NCBI GenBank assembly: GCA_029938515.1
Contig: JAOZUU010000036.1
Coordinates: 1,516 to 11,752, forward strand
Direction: 5' to 3'
Length of the DNA stretch: 10,237 bases
DNA from: Desulfobacterales bacterium
Lineage (GTDB): Bacteria > Desulfobacterota > Desulfobacteria > Desulfobacterales > QNYZ01
Shown one piece after another: positions 8,401-10,237 of this stretch. Each line of letters opens with the position of its first letter. Position 1 is the stretch's first letter. Under the pieces are notes generated by a model. The model was not told the origin of the DNA and searched no databases. It was given only the letters and a program-made list of their open reading frames with translations. The position numbers and the translations under genes are program-made.

Positions 8401-8446
8401 TTACGAGCACCGTATTATTCTGTTTGAGCGTATCTTGAGCTTGCAT
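5408..8446 (-). CDS. hdrA: HdrA-HdrA fusion, flavin/iron-sulfur heterodisulfide-reductase-like subunit A
   Basis: HdrA is the FAD protein at the bifurcation site of Hdr complexes. This ~1012-residue protein contains two HdrA-type modules. In numbering from the alternative GTG, module 1 (about 14-430) has the FAD motif VLVIGGGVGG, the HdrA signature NNCDLCTLSP, and an inserted ferredoxin-like segment (C115, C118, C121, C128, C142, C160, C170) whose clusters look degenerate. Module 2 starts with an HdrA N-terminal domain (FVCDCGLNIGD, CSPRTHE at 523-529), then a second FAD motif, VLVVGGGVTG (~598), and IQCVGSR. It ends in an intact ferredoxin with two [4Fe-4S] motifs, CTACLICVRACP and CHGCGICAAECP (947-988). 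I chose ATG at 8444-8446 because AAGGG sits 5 nt upstream. The in-frame GTG six bases earlier directly abuts that site. It overlaps mvhD by 1 nt. The family is certain; the bifurcating partners are inferred. Confidence 0.95.
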   Translation of the reverse strand: MQAQDTLKQNNTVLVIGGGVGGIRAAMDLAESNRDVVLIDKSYSIGGLMTQLDRTFPTNNCDLCTLSPDLSEAGRQLHIELLAMTQVAEAEGEAGDFKLKLITAPRYIDLEKCTACGDCFNKFPECVRFTPGLDHRAPTCMRYPQAIPHAFSIDMEKCNDVDALVQVCKAGAIIPEDTQKVREVEAGAIVLAPGAEVFAPDKLDSLGYAANPDVVTSLEYERILSASGPTQGELVRPSDGKQPKKIAWIQCVGSRSIHEGAASYCSSVCCMFALKETIVTKERFQDSIETTIFYMDMRTFGKDYELYLNRAKNDYGIRLVRSRPHSVFHDSETGRLSIIYSPDDGGSNLTEDFDMVVLSTGFKISEDVQELAGKLGIELNEHHFAKTGGFSPVSTSKPGIYACGMFESPKDIPETMVQASAAAFCASKDISILSEPIESIDEFPPERDVSQEPLRIGVFVCDCGLNIGDVINAKDLADYAGTLADVKRSEMVGYGCSRETMKHIQDVIREKELNRVVIGGCSPRTHETKFQDTLRRAGLNKYLVEIANIRDQDTWVHFDRPEDASDKARELIRMAVTSVALSHPLTDNVFPMKKDVLVVGGGVTGMNAALNMADMGVKVYLVERSGELGGVAKNIHKTLEGDDVQAYMKDLIERTTQNDRIEILTNAFIVDHTGMPGMFKTGFQIAPQMFYRQIEHGVTILATGALPNQPKEYLLGEHNNVMTQLDMDAMLEDQPDKIKDLSNVIMIQCVGSRCPENPNCSRICCQSAIKNALRILELNPTVRIFVLYRDMRTYGFQEDYYKKAREKGVIFVRYEADTPPEVQAADEQLQVTFNDPILNRKVSVYADYLCLSTGLIADEESTEDLGRIFRIPKTSDNYFLEDHIKLRPIDLPVAGFFVAGTAHAPKTLRECIAQAQAAAGRAHCLLAKDTLNLGAAIARVDKERCTACLICVRACPFNIPFINADGYSEIDPAQCHGCGICAAECPAKAIQLMQYEDDQILAKLAGLLERVN

Positions 8447-8535
8447 TTGCACCCTTATATTATTTGTTGTCCGTCTGAAATTATTTTTACTTCTGAATCC
8501 TTTAGCGATCTAACCCATAAAATGAAAAATAACCG

Positions 8536-9408
8536 TTACATACCTGCATAATCCAGTATTTCGGGGAGCCGGTATTCCCACCCGAGGGTAATAATATGTA
8601 CACCCTGGACAATATTTCGCAGCCCTGCAACGGTTTCTCCGGCAATCCGGAGACATTCCATTTCCGTATCCGATGCTTTCCGAATACGCTTGATCAAATC
8701 GTCTGAAATATGGGCGCCCGGTTCATAGTTGGCGAGATATCGGGCGATTCCCACTGATTTGATGAGAAAAACCGTAGAAAGAATCGGTACGCCCAACTCT
8801 TTGAATGAGTTCATATTCGACGAAAAGTGATCTAAATCAAAAACAGGTGGCGTAATAACAAACTGGGCACCCGCTTCAATTTTTTTTCTTGCAAGGGACA
8901 ATTCCTTTTCAAGGGCCGCATCATCGCCGGAAGGAGCAATGGTACATCCTACGGTAAACGCGGGTTTTCCGGTAAGGTCGAAGCCGGCCATGTCCTTTCC
9001 CTCTTGCAAAGATTGAATAGCCCCCAGGAGTTCCACTTCATCCAAATCATTTACCGGTTTTGAATCTTGATGATCCCCTTTAGCCATTTCTTCACTGTGG
9101 ACAACCACAAGATTCTGAATACCCAGCACATGGGCGGCGAGGATATCGCCTTGAAGTGCCATCCGGTTTCGATCCCGGCAATAGACATGAATAATTGCTT
9201 CGACCCCCTGCTGTTGCATGAGAACGCCACCGGCCAGAGCACTCATTCGCATGATTCCATTGTCCATATCCGGAACAATGACCGCATCAACACGCCCTTT
9301 AATCCGGCGCGCGTTGGTAACCAGCTCAGATATATCCACCCCTTTGGGCGTATTCATCTCGGCCAGTACGACAAACTCACCTGATATTAATCGTTTCTGA
9401 AAACTCAT
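8536..9408 (-). CDS. Divergent MetF paralogue (methylenetetrahydrofolate reductase family)
   Basis: This 290-residue protein has the MetF TIM-barrel fold and aligns along its whole length with the canonical MetF at 3333-4262. Shared segments include RGR/GYVDAV, MRMSALAGG, CRDRNRMALQGDILAAHVLG, the central KIEAGAQFVITPPVFDLDHF, LKSVGIARY-like IKSVGIARYL, and a C-terminal GVHIITLGWE. E17 (LAEMNTPKG) matches the catalytic glutamate. However, the conserved S-G-D of MetF is H-S-E-E here (residues 104-107), so the folate-binding aspartate is replaced by glutamate. It may act on a modified or different pterin, work as a slower reductase, or be a structural subunit of the complex (inference). The ATG at 9406-9408 follows AAGGAAG at a good distance. 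The gene lies 26 nt after the HdrD-like gene and about 90 nt before hdrA; nothing clear is seen in that gap. Confidence 0.9.
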   Translation of the reverse strand: MSFQKRLISGEFVVLAEMNTPKGVDISELVTNARRIKGRVDAVIVPDMDNGIMRMSALAGGVLMQQQGVEAIIHVYCRDRNRMALQGDILAAHVLGIQNLVVVHSEEMAKGDHQDSKPVNDLDEVELLGAIQSLQEGKDMAGFDLTGKPAFTVGCTIAPSGDDAALEKELSLARKKIEAGAQFVITPPVFDLDHFSSNMNSFKELGVPILSTVFLIKSVGIARYLANYEPGAHISDDLIKRIRKASDTEMECLRIAGETVAGLRNIVQGVHIITLGWEYRLPEILDYAGM

Positions 9409-9434
9409 AATCTTCCTTCCTCTTTTGTCCTTGA

Positions 9435-10237
9435 TTACATCGCCGTTTCAGGGTGAAAAACCAGTACATCCTTGAGGTCATCGCCCAGGTATTCGCGTTC
9501 GTTCGGCCCCAGTATCCCCAAAGAAAGACAGATAAGCGTCCACAGGTGGACAACGGGGTAGCCGCCGCCGAAATGCTCGCTCAGTTCATGAATCTGGGCA
9601 TGGCAGTTGTGACACCCGGCGATACAATAGTCGGCGCCCGTTGCCTTGATCTGCTGGTCTTTCAATTCCCCGTATTTTAACCGTTCTTCCTTAAAACCCG
9701 ACTGCAGGAATCCGCCGCCGCCGCCACAGCAATAATTGTTGGACCGGTTGGGTTGCATATCGATGAAATTCTCTTCACCCACCACGGACCTGACGACAAG
9801 ACGCAGATCTTCCGCGATGGGATCCCCATACGATTTCCGTACAATTTGGCAGGGATCCTGGACGGTAAACTTTATTTTCAGGTCTTTGTTCCAGTCGGAA
9901 TTGACCTTCAGCTTTCCCTCCCGGATCCATTTAGCGTAATATTCATAAATGTTTTTGACGACAAAATCATGTTCGATATTGAATTTTTTCAGTCCTGCCA
10001 GGACTGAGAAGGTAACATGCCCTCATTCGGTATTTAGGTATGTTTTACACCCGAGTTCATTCGCTTTTCCGGCCGTGGTACGGGTAACCTGTTCCCAGGC
10101 GTCGTCATCCGCCAAAAACATGCAGTAATTTTCTCCCCCCCATCCCTTGCTGCCGTAGGTCCAATCGGCACCGGCCAGGTGCAGGATTTTCCATAGCGGG
10201 ACCAACTCGTCCGGCTCGGTGACCGGTTCCCTTGAGT
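9435..10237 (-). CDS. HdrD/HdrB-like CCG-domain Fe-S protein with predicted selenocysteine (5' end off window)
   Basis: This is the C-terminal part (266 visible codons) of a heterodisulfide-reductase-like protein. Such CCG-domain proteins hold unusual [4Fe-4S] clusters that reduce disulfides or a similar acceptor. The visible second CCG domain is complete: DPC (C129), NNYCCGGGGG (C169-C170) and CIAGCHNC (C204, C208, C211). The visible first domain has DWTYGSKGW, ENYC (C38) and then TE-U-GH, where U is TGA at 10023-10025. DsrK/HmeD-type relatives have E-C-G-H at this place, so the TGA replaces a cysteine. The frame stays homologous on both sides and a SECIS-like hairpin follows, so I read the codon as selenocysteine rather than a stop. 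The frame continues past 10237, so start and N-terminus are not seen. The protein probably replaces separate HdrB and HdrC in the complex with the downstream MetF, HdrA and MvhD proteins. An unbroken alternative is a nonsense mutation, which I consider less likely. Confidence 0.85.
9986..10010 (-). promoter_or_regulatory. Bacterial SECIS-like hairpin downstream of the TGA
   Basis: On the mRNA, CAGTCC (10006-10001) pairs perfectly with GGACTG (9995-9990) around the loop UGGCA (10000-9996). A U-A pair extends the stem, followed by one mismatch and two more U-A pairs out to 10010/9986. The loop begins 22 nt after the TGA and has G as its second base, as expected for bacterial SECIS elements recognised by SelB. 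The hairpin lies wholly within coding sequence. SelB specificity varies between species, so this supports selenocysteine without proving it. Confidence 0.72.
10023..10025 (-). other. Predicted selenocysteine codon (in-frame TGA)
   Basis: TGA is in frame within the HdrD-like gene, visible codon 71. It is preceded by codons for KTYLNTE and followed by GHVTFSVLAGL, reconstituting the E-[C]-G-H motif of CCG-domain proteins. Treating it as a stop would leave 195 downstream codons with conserved cysteines untranslated. Decoding would need selA, selB, selC and selD elsewhere in the genome. Confidence 0.83.

Noticed and set aside
5408..8446. hdrA as two adjacent genes joined by an assembly error
   Set aside because: The frame is continuous through the module junction with a sensible linker, and HdrA fusions of about 1000 residues next to mvhD are a recognised architecture.
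9435..10205. Two separate short genes (10023-10205 and 9435-9785) with noncoding DNA between
   Set aside because: Both pieces and the DNA between them are in one frame and reconstruct a single CCG-domain protein across the TGA; the apparent TTG and internal ATG starts are artefacts of treating TGA as stop.
9435..10237. Pseudogene by nonsense mutation
   Set aside because: Only one stop occurs, at the exact site of a conserved redox cysteine, all downstream cysteine motifs are intact, and a SECIS-like hairpin is in place. It remains the fallback if the genome lacks Sec machinery.
1..10237. CRISPR arrays, tRNA or rRNA genes, insertion sequences, prophage or defence genes
   Set aside because: No spaced direct repeats, cloverleaf sequences, transposase motifs or attachment-site duplications were seen. 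Apart from the short intergenic gaps, the window is accounted for by metabolic and signalling genes.

Overview
The window reads as chromosomal DNA of a strictly anaerobic bacterium, most likely a Desulfobacterota (deltaproteobacterial) sulfate reducer or syntroph that runs a Wood-Ljungdahl (C1-folate) pathway. The grounds are the combination of methylenetetrahydrofolate reductase genes with flavin/iron-sulfur heterodisulfide-reductase modules, a soluble multi-PAS-type histidine kinase, and an apparent selenoprotein. This taxonomic placement is inference from gene content. All recognised genes lie on the minus strand, so transcription runs from the right edge (10237) to the left (1).

Right part (10237 to 3333), in transcription order: (1) an HdrD/HdrB-like CCG-domain iron-sulfur protein, cut by the window edge and interrupted by one in-frame TGA at 10023-10025; (2) a divergent MetF paralogue; (3) a large HdrA-HdrA fusion flavoprotein; (4) MvhD; (5) MetV, the cysteine-rich partner of MetF; (6) a canonical MetF. 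Junctions are tight (26 nt, about 90 nt, 1-nt overlap, 46 nt, 4-nt ATGA overlap), consistent with one operon. The set resembles the MetVF-HdrABC-MvhD complex known from Moorella thermoacetica, with separate HdrB and HdrC apparently replaced by one HdrD-like protein. The likely role is reversible methylene-THF/methyl-THF conversion coupled to flavin-based electron bifurcation or confurcation.

The most notable observation is the in-frame TGA. It falls where relatives carry the cysteine of an E-C-G-H motif. Homologous coding sequence continues without interruption on both sides, and a bacterial-SECIS-like hairpin starts 16 nt after the TGA. I read it as a selenocysteine codon; automatic gene calling would split this gene into two false fragments.

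Left part (3252 to 7): a single-domain response regulator with a very strong ribosome binding site, two small ACT-domain-like proteins resembling pieces of the aspartokinase regulatory region, and a soluble two-PAS histidine kinase. These may form a sensing module attached to the C1 cluster. A hairpin at 2785-2808 may separate the response regulator from the ACT genes. The 195-nt gap before the kinase gene (1519-1713) holds a perfect 7-bp inverted repeat and four degenerate 8-bp tandem repeats, with no gene I can support.
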